A stretch of 64,000 nt of DNA from Hygrophila difformis (GCA_030278955.1 JAOANR010000014.1:24554068-24618067), one strand, 5' to 3'; positions 30,991 through 44,065 are shown, numbered from the stretch's first letter. Notes: a model not told the origin generated them from the letters alone. Translations and numbers: made by a program.

Positions 30991-31235
30991 ATAACAACGA
31001 GTATCAGATAGTTTTAAGGCTTCAGCGATACGAATATAATGTTTCAGCGACATACCATACATATCTCAGCAACAAAGACCATACAATTCAGCGACATAGC
31101 CAATATAATTTAGCGACATAGCCTATGCATTTCAGCGACATAGTTTTATATGCATTTCAGCGTGTCATTATATGAAAAATCTGATATTCATCTATTTGGA
31201 ATTCTGATAATATGTACTACGTTATGTCGCTGAAT
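30724..31235. repeat. GTCGCTGAA motif arrays in both orientations
   Basis: Six forward copies occur near 30728-30843 (TGTCGCTGAA, TGTTGCTGAA, CGTAGCTGAA and similar, spaced ~21-24 bp). About seven reverse copies (TTCAGCGACAT and variants) occur near 31022-31165 at similar spacing, and one more forward copy near 31225. It is the same core motif as at 14219-14778, in a different sequence context. Confidence 0.8.
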
Positions 31236-31249
31236 ATATATTTCAGTAT

Positions 31250-31690
31250 GGTGTAATTATATTTCTTAATTTATTTATTAAACATGGAAGTTTTTATTAT
31301 TGCAAGGAAGTATTTTGAATTAATGATACAATTACCATGAATTAGGAAATAATGTAAGCTGTTTTGGAATGAAGAAACATTACATCTTTTTTTTTTATTT
31401 ATAATTTTACGTTTTTTTAATTTATAGACCTTAGATTTAATTCAATGAATGAGATTGTTGTCTTGACCATACTTCCAAATATTTGGAAGCACCATAAAGA
31501 TATCCATAAATTATTACATAAATTGCAGTACCATAATAATGAGTGGGAACAGTTTCTATGCATATTCTTGTGGTCAAGAATATGCTGCTTCATGCTAAGT
31601 GTGTGCTGAGGGAAGTAATATATACATATATATGGTCTGTTCTGCATGCAGATTTTGCGAGTTCTTGATAGCATTAGCTTTTATTTCAAA
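31250..31690. other. Intergenic AT-rich stretch
   Basis: I see no gene, repeat family or RNA here beyond short homopolymer runs. A minus-strand 85-codon frame (31674-31417) has no recognisable features and is not supported. Confidence 0.4.
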
Positions 31691-31698
31691 ACAAAAGC

Positions 31699-31952
31699 TT
31701 GGTTCTGTAAACTAGTTTTTGTGAGCTTTTGGAAGTTTCTTTTTAGAAGCTACAAGAGGTAGCTTTTGGGAGCTTTCGGAAGCTACTTTCCAAATTTAAT
31801 TAATTTTTCTCTTCAAATTATAATTTTTTACAGCTACAACTACTTGTACCGAACACTTATGTAAAAAATTATAGCTACAGCTCCCACAGTTCCCAACAGT
31901 TACAGGTCCCTACAACTGCAGCTCGTAGCTATAGCTCGACGTGCAGAACCAA
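31699..31952. mobile_element. Possible small DNA-transposon relic with TTGGTTCTG termini
   Basis: TTGGTTCTG at 31699-31707 and its complement CAGAACCAA at 31944-31952 bound 254 bp rich in AGCTTTTGGGAGCTT and GCAGCTCGTAGCTATAGC phrases that partly pair with each other. No clear target duplication flanks it. The short TIR and size fit an hAT-type MITE, but the TIR is only 9 bp. Confidence 0.35.
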
Positions 31953-32169
31953 CTCATATACACATATTGTTTTTTATAGTATTACAATATCTATTATCAA
32001 TTGATGTGATGAAGAATATATTGACGGCCGACGGCGTAGGTGGTAAGCGGTTGGGAGGCGAGGGCGGTAGTGAGATATGGTACGGTGGCCGTGGTAACGA
32101 GGCGAGAGGGCAGCGGCTAAGATCAGAAGGTGGCGGAAGCTGGGGAAAAAAGGTCTCGGCACCCGTAGA

Positions 32170-34161
32170 GGACTGTTTGGAGTATATATAGGGAATGTTC
32201 CAGTGGAAGCCAAAAATGGAGATTTGCACCTTGAAATAGATAGAATAGCTAAGATCTGGGAATGGTATTTCCCTAATAGGAAGTGGCTGGAAATGGGGTT
32301 TAAGTTCGGGTTCTTTCGGTTTCATCGGAAAGAGGAGGCAGAGAAAGTGATTGGTCGAATGAACGGGCGGTCATGGAAAGGAAGGATGCTTAAGGTTAAT
32401 TGGGCGGAGCCAAAGAACAATGAGGGCGGGTCTGCTAGAGGGGTGAATCGGAGTACTTGGGATAAAGGAAGAGCTAGGGGTTCAGGTGGGGACGGGCGGA
32501 TAGAGGGGAGTATACTCAAAGAAACAGCTGCATGGAGGGATGATCGCACCTATGCAGAAGTGACTAGAGGCAAAGGGGTGCGGCCTGGGGCAGCGACAAA
32601 AAGGGAAGCCGTGGTTAAACTCAAGGAGGTGCCTGGGGATGTTGAACGACTTCGACGATCAGCAGTGGTGATGTTAGGTAATTTGGAAAGTTTAGCTGAG
32701 TATCAGGATTGGCTATATCAGTCATATCCTGATTGTAAGGAGATTCTCTACGGCGGAGTATTCATGGTTGTGGCGGTTTTCAGCAAACTGGAATGGAGGG
32801 ACAGTTTTTTGGAGGATAGAAGTGACCACAGATTTGTCGAGTGGAAAAGAGGTGGACGGCGGGGACGATAGTATGTAAGCAGTTAGTTTGGGTTTACGTT
32901 TCAGGGCTCCCTTTCACGACATGGTGTGAAGAGAACTTCCACAGAGTGGTATCCGGCTGGAGCATGCTTATTGACGTAGATGAATCTGCAGCAGAAAAGA
33001 AGAGTCTGGACCGAGCCAAGATTTTGGTGGCGCTGCATGGGGATGTTGCCATACCGTCCATGATAAAAATACAAGTTGGGGAGTTCTGTTCGAGTATTAG
33101 AGTTGCTGCTAACTTCAGTGAAGTAGTGGTGGTGGCGGATGGTGAATGGGAAGAAAAGAGGACCGAATCGGCGAAGAAGATGTCCGGCACCGGAAGGAGT
33201 AAAAATTCATCAGAGCTGGAAACGGAGGGAAGGACCAGGACCTTGTCACTTGGGGAACAGGAAAGGTTTTCGGTTGCTAAACTTGGGGAAGAGGGGAATT
33301 TTAATGTGATGGCGGCTCCTAATGATAACAGTCTGGAAGCACGGAATGGCTTCTCCCAAGATCATGAGAGGCGTGCTGCAGGTGGAGTGGAAGGACATAA
33401 GTTAGATGTAAATGGAAACAGAGGGGATTTTGCTCCAGTTGGGCCGAGAAACGATGGGCCCTATGGGTGGGGGGATAAGAGCAGCAGGCTTCAGGAAAAT
33501 GGGCCTCCATCTGTCTATGATAGTGGGCCTAAGGTGATGGATAAGAATGTTAGGCCTCGGCATGCCACGGAATCCAAGGTATCAAGTAAGGAATCGAGTC
33601 TAGAGTTCGTTCGAGTTTCCAGAGTATTCGAGACTCTGAACAAAGCTATGAATCAGACACTGGAGCACTCGGAGCCAAACCAGCGTAACATAATTGGGGG
33701 TACAGGGGTTTCGAATGGTGAGAGAGAGGGTGAGGTGGTGTCTGATATTAACAATCATAATGCCGGGGTTTTGGGTTTGAATGAGGGCAGGGAGGATGAA
33801 TCAGGCAATTCAACAGAAGACTCAATTAGGGAATTCCCAGAGCTTCAGGTGATAGAACAGGCCATGGCTAAGGTGTTGGAGGGGAAGTCAAAACTAAGGC
33901 GTAGAGGCCGTCCAAGGAAGAAGAAAGTGGGACTTAGGGGGGGTACCAGGCTTGGCAAAAGGGCGTTCCAAAGGAGGCCAGAAGGAGGACAAGTTCGTGG
34001 ATTTGCAATTTGAGACTTTGCGAACGGGAGAAGGGGTAAAATTGGTGGACTGGACAGAGGCAAACGCAATCATCGACCTTGCTAATTTGATGGGCCTGGA
34101 ATGCTGTAAGGATCGAGAGGAAGCGGTGAGAAGGATTCGGGAGGAGACAGAGGGGATGTAG
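32170..34161 (+). pseudogene. LINE ORF1 (RRM-containing nucleic-acid-binding protein), frameshifted
   Basis: The N-terminal part has an RRM-like fold: RNP2-like VYIGNV near 32182 and RNP1-like KFGFFRF near 32302, followed by MNGRSWKGRMLKVNWAEP. The reading continues in another frame from about 32865 (LVWVYVSGLPFTTW, DESAAEKKSLDRAKILV), similar to the region after the RRM or DUF4283-like part of plant LINE ORF1. A second shift near 33950, at a G run, leads to a C-terminal segment ending at 34161. Basic SKLRRRGRPRKKK lies near 33890-33930. ORF1 proteins bind LINE RNA; this copy needs at least two frameshifts, so it is not functional. Confidence 0.7.
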
Positions 34162-34201
34162 ACTGTCAGGTTGGTGTCTTTGATTGTGTGACAAATAAAA
34201 T

Positions 34202-35465
34202 ATGCGTATAGTCACATGTAATTTAAGAGGGTTGAATGGAGGCATGAGAAGAAGGGCAGTAACGCGATTTTGTAAGAAGATAAGGCCGACTGTATTTTGT
34301 GCCCAAGAAACAAAAATGAGAGACATCCAAGAAAGATTAGTTTGCAGAATCTGGGGGTCAAAAGGGTGTAGATTTTGTGTTCAGCCAGCCGTGGGAAATG
34401 CAGGAGGTCTTCTTATAATTTGGGATGTGAATAGCTGTGTTTTTAGCGAAATGGAAAAAGGGCATAATTTCATTTGGGTGAGGGGTAGACTCAAACAATT
34501 CAATGGGGTAGTAAACATAATCCCGATTCATGCTCCCAACAATCGAAGGGAGAGAGCCGAATTTTGGGAATTTTTAAAGCAGAAGTTTAATACAGCGAAT
34601 GGGGAATTTTGGTGCTTGAATGGGGACTTCAATGCAGTGGTTGCCGAGGGTGAGAGGGTGGGTGCTAGCGAGGACTTGGGATCAATGAGAGAATTCCGGG
34701 CTTTCATCAATATCTTGAGATTAGCGGACCTCCCAATGGAAGACGGGCAGTTCACTTGGATAGGGAGGGGAGGGATGGCATTTAGCAGGATTGATCGTTT
34801 CCTTTTGTCTCCAGGTTGGCTGTGCGAGGGAGAGAATATTATACAGCGTAGAGGTGAATCGGTCTTATCGGATCACTATCCGGTGATTTTAGAATCGAGG
34901 GAGAAATCATGGGGCCTATACCCTTTAGGTTCTATAATTATTGGTTGGATGAGAGAGACTTTGCGGATTTGGTGCGTGCTGCATGGGGGGCCGATTTGGT
35001 ACAGGGAGGATATTTGATAGAATGAGAGTTTTAAAGAAAATGATTCGCAATTGGGAAGGATATGGAGCATCAGATCTTGACAACCGAATCCAAAAACTGA
35101 TGACCGAGATTAAGGAATTGGAAGAGAATTTTCAGGGGCAAGAAGCACAGGCAGAGGATAGAATATCTTGGGGGAAAAAGAAAGGGGAACTAAAACAATT
35201 ATTTTTGGCGGAAGAAAGACGTTGGTTTCAAAAGTCGAGGATTAGGTGGCTTCAAGAAGGTGATCAAAACACTCGGTATTTTCACGCGGCGACGATGCTT
35301 CACTGGAGGAAAAGTTATATTGGAGCAATTAAGTGGGATGGGGAAATTGTTGAAGATCCTAGAGAAGTTAAAGAAGCAGCTTTTAATCATTTCAAGGCTA
35401 TGTTTGAAAAAAAGTCAGAGGAATTATTTCGGGTAGGCAATCTGGGGATGCAAAGAATAGGGGAT
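34202..35465 (+). pseudogene. LINE ORF2, 5' part: APE-type endonuclease and linker
   Basis: ATG 34202 starts MRIVTCNLRGLNG, with the endonuclease residues in order: Asn of CNLRG, Glu of AQETK, Asp/Asn of NGDFNAV and the SDH triad of VLSDHYPV. It nicks target DNA to prime reverse transcription. A frameshift near 34912 moves the reading to the frame containing RFYNYWLDERDFADLV. From 34983 it runs on through a helical linker (WFQKSRIRWLQEGDQNTRYFH) to 35465, where the LTR element interrupts it. The next LINE codons resume in frame at 44071. Confidence 0.85.
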
Positions 35466-37512
35466 TGATGAGTGATTTTCACTAATCATATTTTACCACA
35501 AGCGGATGGTTGTCATCAAGTAATAAAAACCGGTGAATATCGGGTCGAACCCAAGGGAATTCAGAATATTAATTCATTCTGGAGAAAACTTAGTCATTTT
35601 AAGTTCATTAATAATATATATTATATTTTGAAAAGAGTTTATTTAATTCTAATGGTGATTAAATTAAAATGATAGCATTAAATTTAAAAATAAAGCAAGT
35701 TAAAAATTTTAAATAATAAAAATAAAGATAAGATATATGCTTGTAATGATTTAGAACATGCAATCTTTATATAAAAGTGAAATTGCATAATGATTTAGCA
35801 TTTCCCAATGTCCAAAAAGATCAATTTCAGCAGATTTAATTATTTTATAAAGATTAAATATATGCCAATTTCCTAATTTTCATAATTTGTAAAAATAGAC
35901 ATCATAGAAGCAAATTAAATTATCTAACATTCTGCAATCATCAGTCTAGGCATAAATTTGAGTCTTTCCCAAGCATACAAATTTTCCTATAGTGATCATA
36001 CGACACATTTCATTTCCCAAATCAGCGTGTACATGCCAGAATCTATTTTAATGTGATTTTTTCCCAAGACCCGGTACTAAAATCTAATTTCCACTTTTTA
36101 TCTCCCGATTTAGCAAAGCAGAAATCATACAGATTAGATTCCAACATTTAAATTATGCAGAATAGTGTAAATAATCTAACAATTATGGTAAAATAACAAT
36201 AAAACATGGTAATATAGATTTTAATACTAAATTTAGAATGTGAACAGATTAGAATTTTTATCAGATTATTGTAGACAAAATATGCAGAATGATCGATCAG
36301 TCCAGATTTAGCAGATTAAAAATGCAGATTTCAGATTTTTGCCAAAACATAATTGTCGATCAATTTCAGGCATCCAATACATAATTCTAATTCAAATTCT
36401 AACAGTTCTTGCAGATTAATCCAGATTACACAGATAAACATCGACATTTATTATACTTCCATAAAATATAAATTCGTACTTCAAAAGTGATTCTGAACTC
36501 CCGTTCTAGAATACTTTTAACACGAACAACATAGAAATCCGTTTGCAAACATGGAAACAGTAGGAAATTATGTTTAAAAGCAAATCCTAAACATTACAAA
36601 GCGAGAAAAAGAAAGACAACACCTAGAATGCGAAGAACACAGTCATAAAGATGTTCTGATCACTTCCTCCGGCATGATTCGGTGTTATCGGCCTTCTTCT
36701 CCAAAGTTGCAGAGCGTTTCCAGAGAGTTTCTGATGATAAAATGAGTCTGCCTAGCGAAAATGAGGAAGAAACGGGCTTTAAAACCATGTTCGGGAGGTT
36801 AGAAAACCTCCAAACCGCGACTATGGCGCCCAAAACGGCACTCGGAAGGGTTTCAGGCGCCACCAAGAAGAGTCGGCGCATCCTGACAATTTTCCCAATT
36901 TTCTGATTGCGGTGCCAAAAGTGGCGCCTGGAGGCTGTTTTAGGCGCCGCCAAGAAGGTGCGGAACATTCTGAAGCTTTTTCACCTCTGAAATTTTTCTA
37001 AGTGTTGAAACGGTGCCTGATGCGGTGCTCGGAAGGCAATTTAGGCACCGCCAAGAAGGTGCGGAGCATTCTGAAGCTTTTTCACCTCTGAAATTTTTCT
37101 AAGTGTTGACACGGTGCCTGATGCGGTGCTCGAAAGGCAATTTAGGCTCCGCCATGCCTGTGCAGAGCCTCCTGGGAAGATTTCAACTCCGAAATTTTTC
37201 TAAGTCTGAATCTTGGCGCATATCACATTAAATATTCCTTATCTTCCAAAATAAAGCTTCCGAACATCGCTTTTCATCATTTAAATGTCTGAAACAACAT
37301 TGCAATGCATTAGGTTTGCCAAAGTCTTATTAAAAACACATAAAACATGATAAATTTAACCTAAATAAGCCAAATCTAACCATGATCACTTGAAAAATAA
37401 AAACACATGAAATACACCTAAAAGTGCAATGAATTAAGGTAAAATGCACTCATTTTGGACATATTTTAGTACAATTTAAGCTCATTTAAATGTGGTTTCA
37501 AAGGGTGCATCA
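35466..37512 (-). repeat. LTR (3' in element orientation), 2,047 bp
   Basis: It matches 42179-44065 except for small changes and two larger indels. It has ~56 bp more near 36330-36390 and an extra ~105 bp tandem copy of the GGTGCGGAGCATTCTGAAGC / GGTGCCTGATGCGGTGCTCG segment near 36985-37110. A GC-richer block (36660-37190) carries several GGCGCC-type repeats. Confidence 0.92.
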
Positions 37513-40500
37513 ACATCCTCACACTTAAGTATTGCTCGTCCCTTGAGCAATGAAATTAATTAACACATCGACATGCCAATCAAGATAATAACGATGAAGT
37601 CACTATAGTTCTGCCAAATCATAGATTTCAACGACGCAATGAGCTAAAAGGGTTCAAAGTTTAATGTGCTAGAACAAGGTAAATTGTCATGGATCAGTTG
37701 TCAAAACCAGATATCCAAAGCACTTAAAGTACAAAAAGCAAATTAATCACACATAGCAACTCGAAATGGGAGAGTGGATAATGTAAATATGCTTTTCTAT
37801 TCCCGTCTTCAAATATGCTCAATTAATGACTCGGTTTCACAATTATTCTAAGACACTTTGGCTGAGTTGTAGACGGTTGAATTCCAAAAGCTACTCATGT
37901 CTAAAAATACGTGCCAGTCATATAGTCAAGAGTTTATGAATATTCTGTTTAATACCCGTTTATTTCAGTTTTTTTTAATCTTGCATTTTCTCATTTTTCT
38001 TTTCTTTTCTTTTTGCAAGATTTAATTGCTGATTTTTTTTATATATATATGTGGGGTTTTCACTCTGACTTTATTGTAATTAAGCATTTAAGGAGACATG
38101 GAACGAGCATATTCATATAAAAATAATGATAACTCTCCACAGGACAAGTAAACCAGTCTAATTAATCAAAAAGCTTTCTGCAAAGTAAATAGAATTGTCA
38201 CCAAAGTTCGAACAACTAGCATGACAATTTAACAAAGTCTAGGACTTTAAACTAAGAATCATAATGCTCATTAAGTTGTAAAATCGGATCTAAGCAGAAC
38301 AGTTAGACTTATTCGGATTTCTCTTAAGATTGGTTGTGATGTGGTAATTTAAATAGTAGCACACTGTGAAAACACAATTTAATCTAACATATTCAATATA
38401 TCCAACCTAAAGCATTTACCATATTTATTCTAAAGCATAGGGAAATATTAAAAACATAACTAAGCTCTTACAAATTTATTCCATTCAAATCAGTAAACAT
38501 AAAACGTGAAAAGATCACACCTGGAATGTTTAGGACTCTGAATTTCACTTCATCATCACGGCTGTCATCTTGCTCCTTTGTTGGCATATCCTGCTTCTAA
38601 TATTTATATGTAGCAATTTACTCAAGCAAATATGATTGTTAGTGCATATGGGAATTCCTAAGTAATCAGAATCATAAAACACCATCCATAATTCAAATTA
38701 TAAAATTTAACAGCAATTTCCAGCAACTTTAATAAGTATGGACAGATTTGATAGATAATAAATTTCAGAATTCACCAAAAGCAAAACATCATAAGTTCTA
38801 GAGTAGAATTTACAGCAAAATACCAACTATAGCAAAATATACCCTCATTCTTTATGATAACTCAACCCTGGATAATGTATTAAATAAATGGTTTATACAT
38901 TGAATAAACTAAATGGACCTCTTGATGAAGAATTTCGGGAATGTGATCATAATAGAAACTCATCCATCCTCACACTTAAACTGAACTACCAGTTTAGTTT
39001 AAGTGCATAATGAAAGATTTAAAATGTAGGATTAAAACTTTTTAAATTCAAAAATAAGAATATATCATGCATTTAAAAAGTTAGACTGAATTAGATCATA
39101 CTTTTTAAATAGATAAAATTTTCAGCTTTTTTAATATGATCTATATATCATAATTTATTGATTTTAATGCCTGCATTGTGTAAAATCATAAAGATTCGAC
39201 ACTTCAACAACATTAATCCCGCTTCTTTCATCAATTATCATGGTTATTTACTTTCCTATTATCAGATCAACAGCTCACAACATTCCAGTTTAACATGATT
39301 CAAGTAAGAGCTATTTTATTAGTATTAAAAAAAATGCATAAACACAACTATAAACTTAACCACATGCTCACCATATTAAATATAAATAAAACACCTAAGT
39401 AGTGCATAGCAGAGCAAACCAATATTCATATCAAAAACATCTAACCAAGTAGCAAGGTATTTCTTATACATTATTTGTGGAATCTGGTTACACAAAAACT
39501 TCGGGTTAGTGTTAAATATATGCACTGCTCCCCATCCTCACACTTAAGTTTAAACCAAAAGTTTAACTTAAGTGCAATATATAAAGCAAACATATATCAA
39601 CCTAGAATGTGAGATCTAAACAACTAAATGACCAATATATTTTATTTTAAAAGCTATAAGTTCTAAGTCTCTTACAAATTTAAGAAAATCACTTTTTAAA
39701 ACTTAAAACTTATTATTAAAAAGAACACATTTTTAAGTTATAAAAACTCCCTTTTTGTTAAAAATTTCAGATTTAATGCTTAAAGCTAACCAAATTAGCA
39801 AACTAGTTCTTATTAATGATTTGAAATAATGATCAAGAACTTAGTTTATTGTTTTAAATAACATAAGTTTGCCTTTTTAGTTAAAAATTCATAGGATGAG
39901 TTTTTTATAATAAAAATGATTCTTTTTCATAAATTAGAGAAAACATGAAGTTTCAAGCTTTAATGTTGCCAAAATTTATTAATGTAGATTAAAACAACAT
40001 GCTTAACAATATTCAAAGATCAACTTAAAAGATTAAACATGTTATTTTAACACGTTTTTATAAGAAAATTTCAGATTTCAGATACTGTAATACCATTTTC
40101 CAAAGAGCTGTAATCTGAAATTTTACAAACACTCTATAAATTTTGCATAGGTCTTGAAAATATGTTCTAACACTCATACTGTTCATTTTAAACAAGAATT
40201 TATATACTTAAACCAATTTTAATCCCACATTCTAATAAACCCAAAATCAAAGCAACAACACAAATACCAACAATAATGCATTTCAAATCACAAAATTGGA
40301 CGGATTATTGAACTAGAATAGCTATACTTACCCCAAATTGAAGCTTTGAAGCACTTTAACAAGAAATCCCCAAATTTGAGAAGCTAGGGTTCTTGAGCCT
40401 CAATTTCAGCTTCAATTATCGAGTACATTTCAGCTTCTACTTTCACCACATAACATTTACTACTTAATTATTAAATTAGAAATATGGTGGGCATATTTTA

Positions 40501-40734
40501 TTAACAAAATTAAAAACCTAAACAAATAAGCATAACATGACATAAAATGAAAACAAAAACATGCATAAACCATAAATATGATAATAAAGACAAACAAAAA
40601 TAGATTATTATTATTTTTATTTATATTTATTTTTTTAAAAGAACTGTGGTGGAAGGAAAATTGAAGATGATGACTGCGGTTGTGAGACTCAATAGAGAGA
40701 GGACTGTGAAAGAGAGAACAGGAGGGAGATGACT

Positions 40735-40735
40735 A

Positions 40736-40811
<76 letters not shown>
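40735..40811. repeat. (ATT)n microsatellite
   Basis: About 25 uninterrupted TTA units inside the LARD-like element; likely to be length-variable. Confidence 0.95.
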
Positions 40812-42154
40812 TTTCTTTTTAAGGTTTAAATTAAATGGTAGGTTTTTAACCCAATAAGAGGATCAAAGATTAATTTTGAGCGAATTGAGGATGAATTGGA
40901 ATGGATTTGAAGCATAAAAGTTTGTAAAAATCCGAGTTTGGAAAAACCAGTGGTTCCCACTTTATGCTACATATGGTACTCAAACAAGTTTTTACACGTC
41001 ATTGGTGAAAATGATGCCCAAAATGCCTTGTTTGTGTTATTTTTGGTGCTTAACTGAGTTTTCGAAAACCATTTACGAAGAGTGGCATCTAAAACTCAGT
41101 TTTTTTACAAATCTTGTAGCAAAAATAGGGTGTGATTTGCTTAATCGAAACATAATATTCCATCCATTTTCCTATTCATCGTAAGAAAATTACCCTAATT
41201 AGTTCTAATCATCCCCTATAAATATCTATGAAATTCTGTTCATTTCATCAACCCCTCTATCAATTTATTTCAAGCCTTTCTCCTATTTTAATTAAATCAC
41301 CACAAAAATTCTTTCAGTTATTGATCACTTCATTTCTTAAGAGTCATTCCAAAATTACATATAATGAAAATCATGCAAGAACCTCTTTTTTTTTTTTTTT
41401 TTTACAAGAACCATTTTTTATTGTAAAATAAAGCATATAAACTAAAATAAAAGAAAATCAAACATATTAAGCAAAAGACTTAAAAAACTATTACCAAGCA
41501 TGCAACGACAGTATATGAATTCCATTTCCTAATCAGCTTTAATTTCAAAGACAAATGCACAATTTTCTAAATTAAAGCTCTAAATGGTGGATGCAATGAT
41601 CCTGTCATTCATGAGTTATAACGTCAAATTGCACATCTTTATACAACAATTTAAATAAAGGTAATGCAATCATAGGAGAATTATTGATAAACATTGTATA
41701 ATATCAGCATTCCCTTAAAAAAAACTCATTAAAGTTGTAATGTTGTCAAGAGGTGGAATTTAATCTCAAACTTTAGCTCTAGCATCTGTTCTCAACACTT
41801 GACGTAATGCAATTAATTAAAAGTAATCTAATTTATTAAGAAATACGTACCTCAAGTGTGTTGGTAATACCTTTAAACAGCATGTAGTGGCTTTTCAATC
41901 GAAGCTAGTCATTTGAAATCCTCAATTATATATGCTGCATGCACCTCGCCGCCATCCTCACACTTTTTCTCTTGCAAATCTTTCTCTTTGTTTGATGAGA
42001 ACTCAATATTATTTCATTTTTCAGGATCACACACTGATTTAACTTGATTCCCTTGCACAACATAGAATAGCAAAAAGTTATAACAATATTTTAAAAGTAG
42101 AAATAATATAAATACATTTAAATGAACTTAAAACAACATAATTTTCACGATAAT

Positions 42155-42172
42155 TCCCCGGCGACGGCGCCA
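42155..42172 (-). promoter_or_regulatory. Primer-binding site of the LARD-like element
   Basis: The complement reads TGGCGCCGTCGCCGGGGA, 6 bases inside the right LTR. It differs at one base from the Athila-type primer site at 61577-61594, linking this non-coding element to a Ty3 lineage of that kind. Confidence 0.85.
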
Positions 42173-42178
42173 AAAACT

Positions 42179-44065
42179 TGATGAGTGATTTTCACTACTC
42201 ATATTTTACCACAAGCGGATGGTTGTCATCAAGTAATAAAAACCGGTGAATACCGGGTCGAACCCAAGGGAATTCAGAATATTAACTCATTCTGGAGAAA
42301 ACTTAGTCATTTTAAGTTCATTAATAATATATATTATATTTTGAAAAGAGTTTGTTTAATTCTAATGGTGATTAAATTAAAATGATAGCATTAAATTTAA
42401 AAATAAAGCAAGTTAAAAATTTAAAATAATAAAAATAAAGATAAGATATATGCTTGTAATGATTTAGAACATGCCATCTTTATGTAAAAGTGAAATTAGA
42501 TAATGATTTAGCATTTCCCAATGTCTAAAAAGATCAATTTCAGCAGATTTAATTATTTTATAAAGATTAAATATATGCCAATTTCCTAATTTTCATAGTA
42601 AAAACAGACTTCATGGAAGCAAATTAAATTATCTAACATTCTGCAATCATCAGTCTAGGCATAAATTTGAGTCTTTCCCAAGCATACAAATTTTCCTACA
42701 GTGATCATACGACACATTTCATTTCCCGAATCAGCATGTACATGCCAGAATCTATTTTAATGTGATTTTTTCCCAAGTCCCGGTACTAAAATCTAATTTC
42801 CACTTTTTATCTCCCGATTTAGTAAAGCAGAAATCATACAGATTAGATTCCAATATTTAAATTATGCAGAATAGTGTAAATAATCTAACAATTATGGTAA
42901 AATAACAATAAAACATGGTAATATGGATTTTAACACTAATTTTAGAATGTGAACAGATTAGAATTTTTATCAGATTATTGTAGACAAAATATGCAGAATG
43001 ATCGATCTGTCCAGATTTAGCAGATTAAAAATGCAGATTTCAGATCAAATTCTAATAATTCTTGCAGATTAATCCAGATTACACAGATAAACATCGACAT
43101 TTATTATACTTCCATAAAACATAAATTCGTACTTCAAAAGTGATTCTGAACTCCCGTTCTAGAATACTTTTAACACGAACAATATAGAAATCCGTTTACA
43201 AACAAGGAAATAGTAGGAAATTATGTTTAAAAGCAAATCCTAAACATTACAAAGCGAGAAAAAGAAAGATAACACCTAGAATGCGAAGAACACAGTCAGA
43301 AAGACGATCTGATCACTTCCTCCGGCATGATTCGGTGTTATCGGCCTTCTTCTCCAAAGTTGCAGAGCGTTTCCAGAGAGTTTCTGATGATAAAATGAGT
43401 CTGCCTGGCGAAAATGAGGAAGAAACGGGCTTTAAAACCGTGTTCGGGAGGTTAGAAAACCTCCAAACCGCGACTGTGGCGCCCAAAACGGCGCTCGGAA
43501 GGGGTTTCGGGCGCCACCAAAAGAGTCGGCGCATCCTGACAATTTTTCCAATTTTCTGATTGCGGTTCCAAAAGTGGCGCCTGGAGGCTGTTTTAGGCGC
43601 CGCCAAGAAGGTGCGGAGCATTCTGAAGCTTTTTCACCTCTGAAATTTTTCTAAGTGTTGAAACGGCGCCTGATGCGGTGCTCGAAAGGCAATTTAGGCT
43701 CCGCCATGCCTATGCGGAGCCTCCTGGGAAGATTTCAACTCCGAATTTTTTCTAAGTCTGAATCTTGGCGCATATCACATTAAATATTCCTTATCTTCCA
43801 AAATATAGCTTACGAACATCGCTTTTCATCATTTAAATGCCTGAAACAACATTGCAATGCATTAGGTTTGCCAAAGTCTTATTAAAAACACATAAAAATA
43901 TGATAAATTTAACCTAAATAAGCCAAATCTAACCATGATCACTTGAAAAATAAAAACACATGAAATACACCTAAAAGTGCAATGAATTAAGGTAAAATGC
44001 ACTCATTTTGGACATATTTTAGTACAATTTAAGCTCATTTAAATGTGGTTTCACAGGGTGCATCA
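42179..44065 (-). repeat. LTR (5' in element orientation), 1,887 bp
   Basis: Starts TGATGAGTGATTTTC and ends GGGTGCATCA in plus-strand reading. It lacks the two larger segments present in the other LTR. The number of scattered substitutions is clearly higher than for the LTR pair at 51191/57971, so this is the older insertion. Confidence 0.92.

Larger units (their letters stand above)
37513..42178 (-). other. Internal region of the LARD-like element, no coding capacity
   Basis: AT-rich, with no frame above ~70 codons that resembles a protein. CATCCTCACACTT, the complement of a purine-rich AAGTGTGAGGATG, occurs at 37514 (next to the LTR, where a polypurine tract belongs) and again at 38965, 39533 and 41953. 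A long (ATT)n tract lies at 40735-40811 and a T-tract at ~41386-41403. The primer site is at its right end. Confidence 0.8.
35466..44065 (-). mobile_element. Non-coding LTR retrotransposon (LARD-like) inserted in the LINE
   Basis: The insertion is bounded by GGGAT target duplications (35461-35465, 44066-44070). Its LTRs (35466-37512 and 42179-44065) begin TGATGAG and end TGCATCA. The primer site TGGCGCCGTCGCCGGGGA (complement of 42155-42172) is next to the right LTR, so the element reads on the minus strand and the right LTR is its 5' LTR. The ~4.67 kb internal region has no gag or pol, only short frames, so mobility would depend on proteins of an autonomous Ty3 relative. Confidence 0.92.

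Noticed and set aside
31967..32191. 74-codon plus-strand frame just upstream of LINE ORF1
   Set aside because: Possibly the real ORF1 N-terminus in another frame, but it is Gly/Arg-rich and joins ORF1 only through a frameshift, so I did not list it as a separate gene.
36660..36968. 102-codon minus-strand frame in the LARD-like LTR (also 43313-43621)
   Set aside because: It is the GC-rich LTR segment; the two copies differ by frame-changing indels, so no protein is conserved.
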